Of a stretch of 64,000 nt of DNA, positions 10,539 through 23,267 are shown in pieces. This DNA comes from Sepioteuthis lessoniana (lineage: Eukaryota > Mollusca > Cephalopoda > Myopsida > Loliginidae): assembly GCA_963585895.1 (NCBI GenBank), contig CAUZXS010000227.1, positions 86,001-150,000 on the forward strand, given 5' to 3'. The translations under genes and the position numbers were made by a program. The first letter of the stretch is position 1, and each line of letters opens with the position of its first letter. Under the pieces are notes generated by a model. That model was not told the DNA's origin. It worked only from the letters and a program-made list of their open reading frames with translations, and ran no database searches.

Positions 10539-11499
10539 GAAAGAAAAGTAGCTGGTCTTTATATCTACTTCTAAGGGGCATTTCTTTTTTGTTTCAGTAG
10601 AGATTTTTATTCCTCTATGAAAACTGAAAGAAAATTGACAAAAGTAGTTTTTACAAACAGTTACGATCAAAACAGCAAGTTTCAGTTACTATTAAAACTC
10701 TCACTGTATATCAATGTATCAATTCAAATATGCACTACTTATAAGGTTGTATGTATTCAGTAAATTATGTGTAACAAGTTCATAACATGTACCATGATTA
10801 TTTGTATATAAGATGCTCTATTTTTCCAGATTTTTCAGCTAAAACATTAGTGGTGTGTATTATACATGAGAACTTTTTTCTGGCCACATGCCTCACCATA
10901 TTCAAGACAGGATAACTGAAAGGAAGTTATATCAATTAATGTGTTTTTGCTTTTATGGAGAAATATCCACAAGAATGTGTGTTTGTTTATAATTTTGATT
11001 TTCCTAAGGTGAGTTTATTTTCATCACACATTTGATGTATTTTAAAGTGAATATGCCCATGTTTTTGTTCTGAATACTGTGTAAATTTTGAGTTTTAAGA
11101 CAATGTAAGCTAAAGAAATTCTTATTTTTAGTCATTATGAACCAATAAAAAGTTGAACTATTACCAAATTTAGCTCAAATTTAACTTCTACAAATTCTAA
11201 AAAGTCAGTGTGTATTACACATGAGAACTTTTTTTCCCAGAATTCTGTAGTTTGGGGTGCATGATATATATGAATGCATGCAATACACAAATATTTAAAT
11301 CACTTAATATAGTAGCAGGGGTGTCCTCCAGCTATTGTGATAAAAGGTTAATGCTAAAATGAATAATAAATAAAACAAGTAAACAACAAAATAATTAACA
11401 GGAGGTTGAGTTGAACCATGCATTGTTCTTTTATGTATCATTTTTAACAATAATCAATAACTTACTAAAAATGTTCTTGTGTATGGATTTTTTTAAATT
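10539..11499. other. Mostly anonymous; two direct copies of a 35-bp motif
   Basis: GTGTGTATTATACATGAGAA at about 10853 recurs as GTGTGTATTACACATGAGAA at about 11210, both followed by CTTTTTT. These may be ends of an unrecognised element. No coding signal was seen. Confidence 0.4.
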
Positions 11500-12350
11500 G
11501 CTGACTCGGATGTCAATTCGGAATTTCTTTGACTAGACAAATGACAACAACAAGAGGGTAAGATTCATATGCCAGGCTTTTATTGAGTGAATTATACATG
11601 AAAGGTTTGCATGGGTGTAAAATAGCTATTTCTGCATAATGTCTGTGTAGTCTCAGTGGTGTTGAAAATCGATGCTGTTGAAAGGTGTAGACTTGACTGT
11701 GTAAATGTTCCTGGTGACAGTGAGTCTAGAAGATCAGGATGGTCTTGGTGTAGATCATAGGTGTAGCTGTATGAATAGGAATCTGGAGATGGTCAAAGAG
11801 TTGGATGCATATGTTGCAGAAGCTGGATGATCATTGTTCTGGTTTATTCAGTCTTTGGTTAACTGGGGGGGTATTTTGATGTGGCCTCAGAGTGCTGATG
11901 ATAATCCGAACAGATTTGTCGCTCGTGGATTGGAGTGCTGTTACATCATCTGGTCCTCTACAAGAGTAGAGGTCTGCTGCTTGGTGATGCAGGAACTAGT
12001 CTGCTGTTTTGCTGGTTGCTGCATCGATGTCTCATAGTATCTGCAAAGGGATGTAGGTGAGAGGACCGGAGTTTATCCTCAAGAGACTTTCTTAAATAGA
12101 GCTGGTGATGACTTTCATAAATTAGTTCTGATAAGAACTGTATAAGAGAGGTGCTGTGATTGGTTGGAACCTGTCTTCAACTGGTTGAATCCCACTTCGG
12201 ATGCTGGCTGGTATGAGAGACAGTGGTAAGAGTGTGCTGCTACCAGTGGAAAGAATTTGTCTAGCTCCCTTGCCTTTGGACACATACATATGCCAGTGAC
12301 TGCCTTTATATAGAAAAAAGGGCAGCGTATTAAATGGTCTCAGAGAAGAA
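11500..12350. other. GC-richer anonymous stretch, possible LTR or unknown repeat
   Basis: Base composition shifts clearly toward G and T, with GATGCTGTTGAAAGGTGTAG and GGTCTGCTGCTTGGTGATGC. A 67-codon ORF at 11834-12037 has no recognisable domain. CCAGGCTTTTATTGAGTGAA near 11574 would be a reversed AATAAA-type signal if transcribed from the minus strand. I cannot decide between a solo LTR, a noncoding transcript and an anonymous repeat. Confidence 0.35.
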
Positions 12351-12884
12351 AATTCTGTTTAGCAAAGGACAGGAAGTGTCTTTTTAAATATGAGTAATGA
12401 TGGAATATCTCATTATACTACCAAGAGGAGTTTTTAAATGATGCATATTTCATCCTGTGATTAGGGACTAGCTCTGAAATGGTCCGCAGGACTAATTTAT
12501 TTGGAAAATAGTCCTTGTTTTGGCAAATGTAGGTGGGGTATTATTGTTTAGCTGACATTATGAATGATTTTGGGGGTTTTTTTTTAACAGGGATTTTAGC
12601 TTTGAGTAGTAAAAAGGCTATGATAAGGAGGCTGGGGTATCTGAGTTCTGTCTTTTTAAACTATTGGAGTGGAATAGCTGGTCTTCAGAACCACTAGTTT
12701 TTATGGCGAAATATGGAAAATATATTTTTGGAAATTATGACACGTGGATCTTTTTCTCTTTTCAGATTTGGTAAAATATTTGGATAAGGGACCATTACAA
12801 ATTCATCAACATATCACAAGAGTCGCCCCCCCCCTTACTTTGAATGTTTGATTAACTTTCCAAGCCAACTCTTATGGGAGCTCA

Positions 12885-13126
12885 TCTAAACTATAATAAA
12901 CTTCTTCATCCTCATCAAGTTGTGTTGCTAGCATGACTTTCCCTGATTCTTTCTCTTTCCATCCATCCTTATCATCCAACTTTCCTAGCAGGTCCTCAAA
13001 ACTACATCCTGTGTCTGTGCAGAGCTGTTGCTGTAAGTTCTTGCTGCTTGGCCAACACTGGTACAGCCAAAATGAAGGGGTTCATAAAGAGAATATCACT
13101 TATGAGTTCACCTTTACTTCTCCAGA
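12885..13126 (-). mobile_element. RTE-like LINE 3' terminus, minus strand
   Basis: On the minus strand it reads the C-terminal LINE segment (KGELISDILFMNPF, LAVPVLAKQQELTATAL) and ends in the GATGAGGATGAAGAAG tail seen in the plus-strand copies at 5590 and 8895. Truncated to about 240 bp. Confidence 0.8.
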
Positions 13127-13287
13127 CATACATAAACTTAACTATCATATTTTTCTTCAATTCTGCATATTGTAATACTATAACTGTCATTTGTTATTGT
13201 AATTAATTGATTCATATTCTCATATAAATATATTTTTTCACATGTTTTGTCACTTCATCTGCTTAGTATTTAAATACATTCACAACT

Positions 13288-13627
13288 TCTGCTTGGTTTG
13301 CAAGTACATTTTCAAAAGTGCATCTTAACACACAGTATGAAATAGTTTAGAACCTAATTACCCCAATAACCTAACTTGGCATCTTTTTAATTTAGTCAAT
13401 CAATTTATGCAATCAATAATTATTAAGCTTAACTTATGTGGGGGCACTCTGTAAAGATCTGCTTGGTTTGCAAGTACATTTTCAAAAGTGCATCTTAACA
13501 CACAGTATGAAATAGTTTAGAACCTAATTACCCCAATAACCTAACTTGGCATCTTTTTAATTTAGTCAATCAATTTATGCAATCAATAATTATTAAGCTT
13601 AACTTATGTGGGGGCACTCTGTAAAGA
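13288..13627. repeat. Perfect 170-bp tandem duplication (two copies)
   Basis: Copy 1 is 13288-13457 and copy 2 is 13458-13627. Both begin TCTGCTTGGTTTGCAAGTAC and end GCACTCTGTAAAGA. I found no difference between them. The junction shares GATC. A very recent duplication or an assembly duplication. Confidence 0.95.
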
Positions 13628-13941
13628 TCGAACTCACTATAGTAATTATCAGTCATCTGTAATAACAATTATTTATTTATATTTTTCTTAGTTTAAGAGG
13701 GAGATTAGTTAAAAAGAGTATTGAAATAAAATCAAAGTACTTTTTGTTGGTAATATTCATCTTGATGTTATTTTTTAAAGTTCACATTTATTTTAGTAGA
13801 CATTAAATCGTTGATATTCTGTGAGGAGAAAAAACACATTAAGAATAATAATGGTGAGTTACCAGTAACGAATTTTGTAACTTATTTTTCGTATATATAT
13901 TTTTTTCTTTTTTCGTGGTTTTCGTAACATGAGCCGCAGTA

Positions 13942-13942
<1 letters not shown>

Positions 13943-13987
<45 letters not shown>
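13943..13987. repeat. (GA)n microsatellite
   Basis: About 22 GA units, roughly 400 bp upstream of the candidate first exon. The minus-strand (SL)n peptide is a by-product. Confidence 0.95.
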
Positions 13988-13989
<2 letters not shown>

Positions 13990-14219
13990 ATTGATGTTGC
14001 CTCGGAAAACGAGAAAAGACCACGTGACAATATATTCTCCCACTCATTACTGAGAAGTTGTCAGTCGGTCAAGCAAGCATATCTAGCTCATTCATTCATT
14101 CCACTATGGTTTGTTGTCTACCAAAAATAACATGCTTTAATCAGGAAGCAAAAAGCAGCAAAATTTAAAGGCGAATTACCTAATTAAAAGTGATAATGGC
14201 AGCTTTTCATAATAGAATC

Positions 14220-14401
14220 TCTTTTTACGTTCTTCACTCTTACTACATGGGGATTCCCTCGTCGTCTGTACATGTGGCCTGAGTGTTGTACGGAAGTAGT
14301 GTAAGTTTTAAAAGCAGCAGTTGCAGGAGAGGTAAGCATCTCTCCGCTTGAAGTAGTAGCCGTAGAAGATAGGTCGTTAAGTCCTTTTCTTTACGTCCGA
14401 T
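14220..14401 (+). promoter_or_regulatory. Candidate promoter / 5' UTR with CpGs
   Basis: CpG dinucleotides are much denser here than in the surrounding AT-rich DNA (CTCGTCGTCTG, GTACGGAAG, TCTCCGCTTG, AGCCGTAG, TACGTCCGAT). GGAGAGGTAAGC at about 14325 resembles a splice donor, so an alternative noncoding first exon may end there. No TATA box at a suitable distance was obvious, which is normal for CpG promoters. Inferred from composition and the adjacent ORF start. Confidence 0.45.
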
Positions 14402-14503
14402 ATGGATAAATATGTGGTCAAAGCGACAAAATCTGGCCCGAATCCATTTCTTTCTAAATCAGACCATCCGTCACTTAGACAAGCAGCCTTAACAGATCTG
14501 AAG
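14402..14503 (+). CDS. Candidate first coding exon of an unidentified host gene (34 codons)
   Basis: The exon encodes a 34-residue N-terminus beginning MDKYVVKATKSGPNPFLS and ending LRQAALTDLK. The start is supported by G at -3 and G at +4, by an in-frame TAA at 14378-14380, and by CpG-rich DNA upstream. The exon ends AAG followed by GTAAAAAT, a good 5' splice donor; reading through gives a stop within about ten codons. Composition is balanced and non-repetitive, unlike the shadow ORFs elsewhere. The peptide is hydrophilic and basic, with no signal peptide or membrane segment. I do not recognise the protein family. No downstream exon could be identified, so the gene model is only a first exon and the remainder may lie beyond the window. 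A fortuitous ORF is the alternative. Confidence 0.5.
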
Positions 14504-17500
14504 GTAAAAATAACGTTCCTTTATTTGTTTTAAGTCAACAAAAATGAAACATTAGTGTTTTGTTTACTATTTAAGTAGACTTTTTACACACAAAAAGCTA
14601 TGTGGGCTCTTTCTTTTTGTTATTCATTTGAAAAACCCAGGGATACTTTGATTTATTTTTTGTAGAAAACCTTAAAAATTTATTAAAAAAGAAAACCCTA
14701 TAAGCACGTTTAAAAAGGGATTTGAAATAAAAAAAATTCCCGCGATTTTCCTCACTGCCCACAATCTGCCTAAAATGTGTTTTATTTTGATGATGTTGCT
14801 AAATGAAATGGCAAGTTGATCATACACAGGTTTTTGACGATGTAATGGATTCCTAGTGGAATTCACCGATAATCAATATTGATCGATATTTTATTTTTAT
14901 TACAATTGTAGCCTGAAGAATAAAAAGATTTTAAATTTTAATGTACAATTGAATCGTCTCCCTTGAAATTAGTAAATAAATCCATCAGGATTTTAAAATA
15001 TTTGCGGTGTCCAACAAATATTTTATACCTCACTAAAAGAAGAATTATTAAAGCAAAGATTAAAGATATATGAAATTTTGGCAGAATTACAAAAATATGA
15101 ATATTGCAATAACAAGTTTATTCTACAAACTCGTCGAAAAAAGGAGGAAGAACATGTAGCGACTAATTCTTTTTAATCCCTTTATTTCAATTCATTCATT
15201 TATTTTTCTCTTGCAAATTAGAAATAGAAGTTTGATTAACAGTGTTTTATTTAACACAATTGTTGCGTCATTTAACTTTTTATTTATACATTTATAAATT
15301 TTATTCAAATGTTTTTGAAAATAAATAAATAAAATACATTTGAACCTTTTTAAAGCTTGATTCTTTTTTCATCAATGATTTTGAATGAAACATTTTGTCG
15401 AAGAAGTTTTATCAGTTTTTCCTGCAACGAGAATAATTGAAACTAAAATGTTTTGTCTATTCTAAATTTTTAAAGTTGTCTCTGTGACTATTTTTCAAAC
15501 TTTAATTACGTTAACTGATTAAACATCGTGATAACTAATTCCAACAACCTTATTTAAAAATCTAAGGAAGGACAAAATAATTAACAGATTTTATTTTAGC
15601 CTAGGTAAGACTTTAATTTTGCCTTTAACCATAACATGACATAAGTATACTTTCGGTTTTAAAAATAAACTTTTTGTTGCGTAAATCCACTTCTCATTTA
15701 AAGATTTTATTTGTCAGAAATCTTTGCATTGTTGTTCTTGGAGTTAAAGATTATTATTATTGTTAATTTACTCCTTACAAGTTTTTCACACTAATTTCAA
15801 CTGATGGTCTGTTTCTAATATTATCATTATTTACATTATCAAATTGAAAATATTGTAAACATTTAAAAAAATGTTAATACACTCGGTGTCACTATGTAGC
15901 TTTTTAATCTTGTTTAAAAAAAAACTTCTCTTTAGTGTTTGTTTATTTTCTCTTCTAAAGATATATTTGCTACTTATTACTCCAACCTTGAAAGTATTTT
16001 GGGTTGTTATTTGATACTCACCCAGGAATAAAACATTGAGTGAGTAGGCGAATTCTCTAGTTCTGGTTCAAGAACCTTTTTGACGAAATCTACTTATTTC
16101 TGAATGAATGAATGGAAAAGAGTCATTGCTGCCGTCAGAGTGTGAAGAAGGAGGAATATGTTGTATCTAAGTGTTTTGGGGTAGTGGGGGATACGACGAA
16201 TGTACGCAGGCAGATACTTACCTTTAGAGTGAGGGTTAAGTAAGCAGATCATTTTGTTTGTGTAAATGAGTGTTGAATCCTCTCTACGTGCCCTACTATT
16301 ATTGACCTTGTGTCTAACTAAACAAATATTATCATGTTTCGAAGAAACTGCTATTCATCTTATTTTTTGTTTTTCTTTTTGTCGCAATTTTATTTGGTTC
16401 AGATCAGTCTTGTTACGTCTTCGGGACGAGAAGCTTAGTTCCTGAAGATTTCATTTATTGGCGAGCACCTCCCCATTATACTAATAGAGGAAGTGGTGTC
16501 GCCGGTCGCTTTGGAGCTTTTTGTTGCAAGGGCTGCGGGGCAGAGCAATATTTTTGCTTTTAGACGTACGTGTCAGGGGCATTATATCTAAACTGATCTT
16601 CTTTGACTTTTGTTGGAAGACAAATAGTAATTTATAAAGCTTTGTTTTGAAGGTAAATATTTACTGGACACGCATGCGCACAACGCGAAACTGGTGATTG
16701 CTGATTTTCTGATTACATATAATGTAAACGTTATTAATGACTTTCCAGTCTCGTCGTGTTTATAGGATTTATTCTATAATTACGAATAAGAGAAACCATT
16801 GAATAATTAGCGTTTGATTTATATAATTATGTCAACAAAAATATAAATTTAAGTATTTATTATCAAAGAAAAATGTTTTATTACGCATCATTTGTTTGTC
16901 CAATTAATGAAATTATAAGTGTTACACATTTTTGTTTTAAAGTTTGTCTTGTTTTAGCCAATGAATTACTTAAGAAAAAATCATACATAAAAAGCAAAAT
17001 GATAGTTGGAAATATAATCCAAGTTGTGATCTTCCTGAAATGAATTTAGGATTAATTGGAAATGTCATCAAAAAATTAAAAAAATATTATCAAGAAGTCG
17101 TAAGAATGAAGTTTAGTTCGTGTATATGATAAACCTACAATCACCTGAATAATTGCCATCTCAGCATATCCAAAACCGAAATATTGTTATCCTTTTAAAA
17201 TTTGTGATGAAAATTCTTTAGGTGATCTAATATATACTTGGCTTAGTTTGACACAAATCTAAGATTCTAGAGCACTCGGTGAGGATCATACAATATATAA
17301 GTAATAGTTGAGTGGACTAGGTTGTTAAAGGTTACCCCTACTCTCTGACAAAAACTCTTTGCCGCTCGACTCTAATGGATTATTTACAAAATATCAAAAT
17401 TTTTAGTAATGGTATCTGAAAATATTAAACACAAGGTAAGACAATCTGAAGATAAAATAAGACAATGAAATAAAAAAACACGAGACAAACCATTGCAATT

Positions 17501-17551
17501 AAAAGTATCTTATTAATGGAGATTATGTGCGTCTTTTTATAACCAAAACTA
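14504..17551 (+). other. Repeat-poor stretch; probable start of intron 1
   Basis: About 3 kb with no SINE or transposon that I can recognise, which is unusual for this window and typical of sequence around a promoter. Around 16390-16690 CpG content rises again. CACGCATGCGCACAAC at about 16670 resembles an NRF1 site (GCGCATGCGC type). No convincing second exon. Confidence 0.4.
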
Positions 17552-18463
<912 letters not shown>

Positions 18464-18541
18464 TACATCACTACTTATGTCACAACTCCCATAGTTATTT
18501 ATATTCTCAATGATTATTAAATAATCTTAACTAGTGTCTTA

Positions 18542-18619
18542 TTTATCAATAATGTCTCTATTAAAGTATAGTCAAGTTAGTTTATCAATAATGTCTCTAT
18601 TAAAGTCTAGCCAAGTTAG
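18542..18619. repeat. 39-bp tandem duplication
   Basis: TTTATCAATAATGTCTCTAT followed by TAAAGTATAGTCAAGTTAG occurs twice with two mismatches (period 39). Confidence 0.9.
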
Positions 18620-18644
18620 GTTTGTTTGAGAACAGCCCATTTTA

Positions 18645-19000
18645 TTAATGGGTATTTAACTGATTTCCCACTAAGTCAGGATTTGATGCAATGTCTTTCT
18701 ATTGAGAAAGCCATGCACAAATCGAGATTCATACATCGCTATAACAAAAAAGGCTTGGTCTCATCAGTATTTCCCTTATGGGATGCCTCCGGCATCAATC
18801 AATAAAATCAACCTTGTCAAGCAGGTATTGCCTGGGGAGAAGACCCCCTAGGACTAGATGATGGTGTGAACAACAGGCAACCCCAGAAAACTAGAGGTGG
18901 TGGGTGGGCAAGCTTATGGCATTAAGGTTTTTAACCGACTTCCCACTCAGCCAGGTGTAATGCTATGACACCAAATAGACATTTGTAGCACCATGGCTCA
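18645..19000. mobile_element. Repeat-F copy 1
   Basis: GTCAAGCAGGTATTGCCTGG followed by GGAGAAGACCCCC is shared with 20130-20180. It also contains two versions of a GACTTCCCACTCAGCCAGG motif (about 18661 and 18940). Family unknown to me. No coding potential. Confidence 0.45.
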
Positions 19001-19139
19001 CAATAGCCATTAGTTATGTTACAGCACCACATAGACATTTATACCACCACAGTTCTAATGGGTCTATGAGTGTAGCACTACTCCTTAAGTTCCATTCAGA
19101 ACCCTGTTGTAACAAAAAGTGGCTAACATAGAAAACAAC

Positions 19140-19700
19140 TGGTGTCAGTTTGTTGATACAAAGTTTATTTGCTTCTACCCTTTATTCATAATCATCAAGA
19201 GAAGAGAAGAAACAGTGCATGAAATAAGTCAACTGCTTTAGATAAACAGAGAGAAATAAACTGTTGCAGAGCAAGAGATTATCTTTTTTTCTGTTGTAGT
19301 TCTTGTATGTGACTGCTCGGGGTTCCATCTTTGTGGCGATTTTAGGACCCCTTTGCAGAGCTCACCCAAAAATGAGTGCTGTGATTTTCAGCCTGTCTTC
19401 ATATCACGTCAGCTAACTTTTTTCCAGTTTTCTATCCAGTGTCCTCTCTAATGGCTTTTCTATTAGAATTTCTTCTAGCCAATCATAATCCATGGCTGAT
19501 TTGCCGCTGATACATTTCTATTTTAACCTTGGTGTCTGCTTCTATCCTGACCAAGTCTTGACAATATTCCCCAGTTCACCTTCTCATTCGCTTCTCCTCT
19601 CCCATTGTGCCTCTCTCTGTTCCACTACCTTAAATCTCCCTCTCATATATATCCCTCCTTTTTCACTGTCATCTGGTTGACCTCAAATATAGCTAGGAAA
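19140..19700. other. Anonymous pyrimidine-rich stretch with a 62-codon ORF
   Basis: The ORF at 19492-19680 is rich in Ser, Leu and Pro because of CTCTCC-type composition and has no recognisable domain. GTTTATTTGCTTCTACCCTT near 19163 and the composition recall the 11.5-kb stretch. It may be an LTR or unknown repeat. Confidence 0.3.
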
Positions 19701-19740
19701 CAACTTACTTCTAAAACAATCAACTGGAGGCCCTAATTAT

Positions 19741-19838
19741 ATTATGCAGGATGTGACACAAGGTCATTTCATAGCGAGGAGCTATGCATTAATCAAGACT
19801 AATGTATGGCTATTTCAAAAACAGCTTGGTCTCTTTAG
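19741..19838. mobile_element. Repeat-F copy 2, left part, starting with a SINE-B-like end
   Basis: AGGATGTGACACAAGGTCAT (SINE-B-like, reversed) leads into GGCTATTTCAAAAACAGCTT and GGTCTCTTTAG, where a SINE-C inserted. The right part resumes at 20086. Confidence 0.5.
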
Positions 19839-20098
19839 CGACTGTATTCAAGGGCGACCAGAAGGCTCCCTTTTCAATAGCTACTATACTGATGTGTAGG
19901 GGTGGGCGATACTCCTTTCCCTGGATTGCTCCACGTTACCCTTGATGTGTACCTTATATTGCTGAGTGTTAAGCAAGGAGGTATCAAGTACAATTTTTAA
20001 AGTCTTTGGTATGACGCGACCTGGGATTGAACCCCGGTTTCCTGGACCATTTGCGAACACTCTACCCACTAGGCCAATGAGCCGGTTGGTCCCTTTAG
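19826..20098 (-). mobile_element. SINE-C, minus strand, with 13-bp target-site duplication
   Basis: Body 19839-20085. Minus-strand head GCCTAGTGGGTAGAGTGTTC has an A-box; GGGGTTCAATCCCAGG matches the B-box. Body motif GCTTAACACTCAGCAATATA and 3' GGTCGCCCTTGAATACAG. Direct repeats TTGGTCTCTTTAG (19826-19838) and TTGGTCCCTTTAG (20086-20098) differ at one base. Confidence 0.9.
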
Positions 20099-20245
20099 TA
20101 TTCTTTATATTGGGCAACTCAGGTGCTGAGCTATGAATTCAGCACTGCAAAGCAGGTATTTCCCTGGGGTGAAGGCACCCTGGAACCAGGCAAGTCAGCT
20201 TAATAACACCCACCTGGTGCGAATGCCAGCCAGACCCATAGAAAA
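20086..20245. mobile_element. Repeat-F copy 2, right part
   Basis: GCAAAGCAGGTATTTCCCTG and GGGTGAAGGCACCCTGGAAC match copy 1 at about 18820. It ends near CACCTGGTGCGAATGCC. Confidence 0.5.
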
Positions 20246-21011
20246 GCAAGGTTTGGATAAGTTTGGATTAATGTGTTAAAAATCCTGCAATGTGTGTTAT
20301 ATATCAGTAAGGAATAAAGGTTTACATTGTATATGGTGTGGATAATTTGCATACTGGTTTTAACGAAACCAGATTTAATAAATGATTACTTATATGAGTA
20401 TTATTGATTTTTAATATTAGTGTTTTATTCTCAAATGTATGAAAAGCGATGCTGTGTATAATTTTATATAGAAATCAATTAAAATAGAATAAAAATGTTA
20501 TTTTTCTATTTAGTTTTGTTAGTCTTTTTAATTGAATATAATATTTTATTACATTAAAATAGTTGCACCCAGTGGGTGTATATTTTTGTTAGTATTATTG
20601 ATGGCAGTTTGTTAATTCTATTCTGAAATGAAAAAAGCAGGTAAAATTGGGATAAACTGTTATTTAGTTTCTTATGAATTGCGTTAGTGAGTGTCAAATG
20701 CATCTCAGCAGCAAGCATGCAAGAACATTAGAAACAACATGATACTTAAAATTATGGATATTTCATCACAAATTTTTCACCAATGCATAAAAGTGAGTAT
20801 AATCTGGATTGATTGCTAAAAGTTTTATATAAATTTGATATAATATTAAAAATTTAACTGTAAATAAAACATTCAAAGAATTAACAATTTTAACAGCAAA
20901 TAAAGTGTGTTCAAATTATTTGTTGATTGCTTAGTTGTTTTTGTGAAACAAAATTCATGACTGAATTTTAAAAAAATCTTTTATACACTGTGAGGGCATT
21001 TGAAAATAAGG

Positions 21012-21015
<4 letters not shown>
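20246..21015. other. No recognisable gene or repeat
   Basis: Strongly AT-rich, stops in every frame. Confidence 0.45.

Positions 21016-21051
<36 letters not shown>
21016..21051. repeat. (TA)n microsatellite
   Basis: Uninterrupted TA tract; a second shorter tract lies at about 21183-21200 just before a SINE-B. Confidence 0.95.
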
Positions 21052-21056
<5 letters not shown>

Positions 21057-21202
21057 AAAGTAAGTTAAGTGCTTTTAGAGTGGAGCTGGTTTAAAACCTA
21101 AAATTCTAAAAGGACAAATCTGCAGTACTTTTCTCTTTATGCTGAGTTTCACATGTCACCACAATCATCAGATAGAAAACATTATATATATATATATATA
21201 CC

Positions 21203-21508
21203 TTCATGAGGTGCTTATGGTGTAATGGTTACAGTTGTTGAAAATGGACTAGGTAACCTAAGTTAAAATTCTGGATGAGGCTGTTTACATTTCAAAAATC
21301 TTTAATACCCTTGGGAAAGGTATGAATGCAATTATTCTTCATCCAGGTGTGGGTAAATAGTTGGGTAGACTGACTCTTTTACCTTGGTATGACAATTGGT
21401 TTATGAGAAGAAAAACTGAATTCAAACCATTTAGACTCCACTTAAAAATTGATCTTGTGCCACATCCTGTTTGTGTGGAGGCATTGGGTAAATATATTTA
21501 TGCATTCA
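21203..21508 (+). mobile_element. SINE-B
   Basis: Head GTGCTTATGGTGTAATGGTT (A-box TGGTGTAATGG); body CCCTTGGGAAAGGTATGAAT; 3' end GTGCCACATCCTGTTTGTGT and GGGTAAATATATTTATGC. The head is close to the SINE-A head, so these families share a tRNA-derived module. Confidence 0.8.
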
Positions 21509-21891
21509 GACGGAATATAAATTAAAAAGAAGCAAGATTATAGATTGTATATTAAAATGGGAAATAGTAAAAAAAAAATGCCGTAAATATAAGGCTGGTG
21601 ATAAATTTTATCTCTTAATGTATGGCAGAAAACTTAGTTATAGCTTCTTACAATAACCCTAATGAATTACTCAATCAGAAATCTGAGATGCTTAATGCTT
21701 GTAGACATAAAAAAAAACCCTGATTACTTAGTAGATAAAATGTGGCTTTGTTTTTGTTATGCTAATTTTTTATTCTTTTTGGTGGTTGCTTTGTCAATAA
21801 AATGTCATTTGGGCCAACCCACGTTAATCAGAATTATCCTGATGATCTGGTAGGTGAAATGTAGGTAGACAAGTTCTGGCTCTTTAGGTAT

Positions 21892-21924
<33 letters not shown>

Positions 21925-22873
21925 ATGTCTACCCATCTCATGAGTCTCATTACTTTTAGTATCATGTATTTTTTATAAAAAGAATGATACATTCATCAGA
22001 TGAGGCATGTCTCATTTTTTGTAAAAATACATGAAATTAATAATAATGAGACTTCTAGGAGGAGGTGAGTCAACATGTATTCATTTTAGGTTCTATTCTG
22101 CTCTATTGGCCAAGTATTTCAACACTTATTTGATTTATACAAAAGCATTTAAAATGATTTGTTTATTTCACTATATCTATATATATAATTAATATTGGCA
22201 GTTAGTTGTTATGTATGAAGATGTTTATCTGTCATTCTAAATTGCAAATAACTTCAGCACTGTCATAATTATAGAATTGTTCAAGCTTGAATTTTCTGAC
22301 TTGGCTCTAGTTGATATTACTCATATACTGACTGTTTTATTTATCATTTTCTTTCTGAAGACATTTAATAATAAAAGCTTTTTATCTTATGACAGTATAA
22401 TGAGGTGTTTTCCTTTTCAAAATATAATTTTAATATAATGATAGCTTATCATTTCAAACACTGAAAACAATTTTTGTTGGTACCAAGAAAAAAAATGGTA
22501 CAGTACTTGCAAAAAAGAAATATACCAATGTAGGAAATATTAAAAATTTTCTGAAATCTAGTTCAACTAGACAACCCAGTGACCTGTTGGGTCAACCTTT
22601 GAGAGGAAAATAGTGCATTCTGATTTGATGATGTGACTAGAATGAACATTAAATTTTTCCCAATGGCATTATCATTTTGCTTTGGAAATTAAAGAAAACA
22701 TCAGTTTAATAAAGAAGGAGACATAGCAAGATGAATATTAGGTTAATTAATGTTGTTTTTTCTTTAGTCATATTTTTGATTTAAAAAAATTTTTCCTTTT
22801 CCCTAATTTGTCTCCATCTTTACTTCAATCTCCTCTTTTCCTTTGTCACTTCTGTTTTGTCTTTCTTTCTTTT
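21509..22873. other. No host gene; contains one arm of the 25.3-kb foldback
   Basis: CCTGATGATCTGGTAGGTGA with AGTTCTGGCTCTTTAGGTAT (about 21837-21890) matches the right arm of the foldback at 25402-25443. The 63-codon ORF at 21662-21853 overlaps it and is not a gene. The rest is AT-rich. Confidence 0.45.
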
Positions 22874-22990
22874 CCCAGTTTATGGGTTGAATAGTACTAC
22901 TACTGTTCTTCTACGAGGATGGCTTTAGCATTCAATAACCCATGAAGGTTGATATGCCATTAAACAAAGCAACCAAACTGAACCAAATAA
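22874..22990 (+). mobile_element. SINE-A 3' fragment
   Basis: CCCAGTTTATGGGTTGAATA, CATGAAGGTTGATATGCCAT and TAAACAAAGCAACC. Confidence 0.75.
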
Positions 22991-22993
22991 TCC

Positions 22994-23229
22994 TGTGAGC
23001 TTATTGTGCCTATCAGTTATATTTCATTTTACTAGCTTTAATGAAGGAGTTTTGTTGTTCATTTTTTTAAATTAAAAATACAGAATTATAATACATAAGA
23101 AAATTAAGAAAATGAATTTATAAAATTCCAAGTATTTCAACATAATTATACAATTTGACATTGAGAAAAATTCGATAGAAGATTAATAATAAACACAAGA
23201 ACCAAATAAATGAAGATTTGTCTGGTCTT

Positions 23230-23267
<38 letters not shown>

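Noticed and set aside
13839-14030. Minus-strand ORF with (SL)n upstream of the candidate exon
   Set aside because: It is produced by the (GA)n tract.
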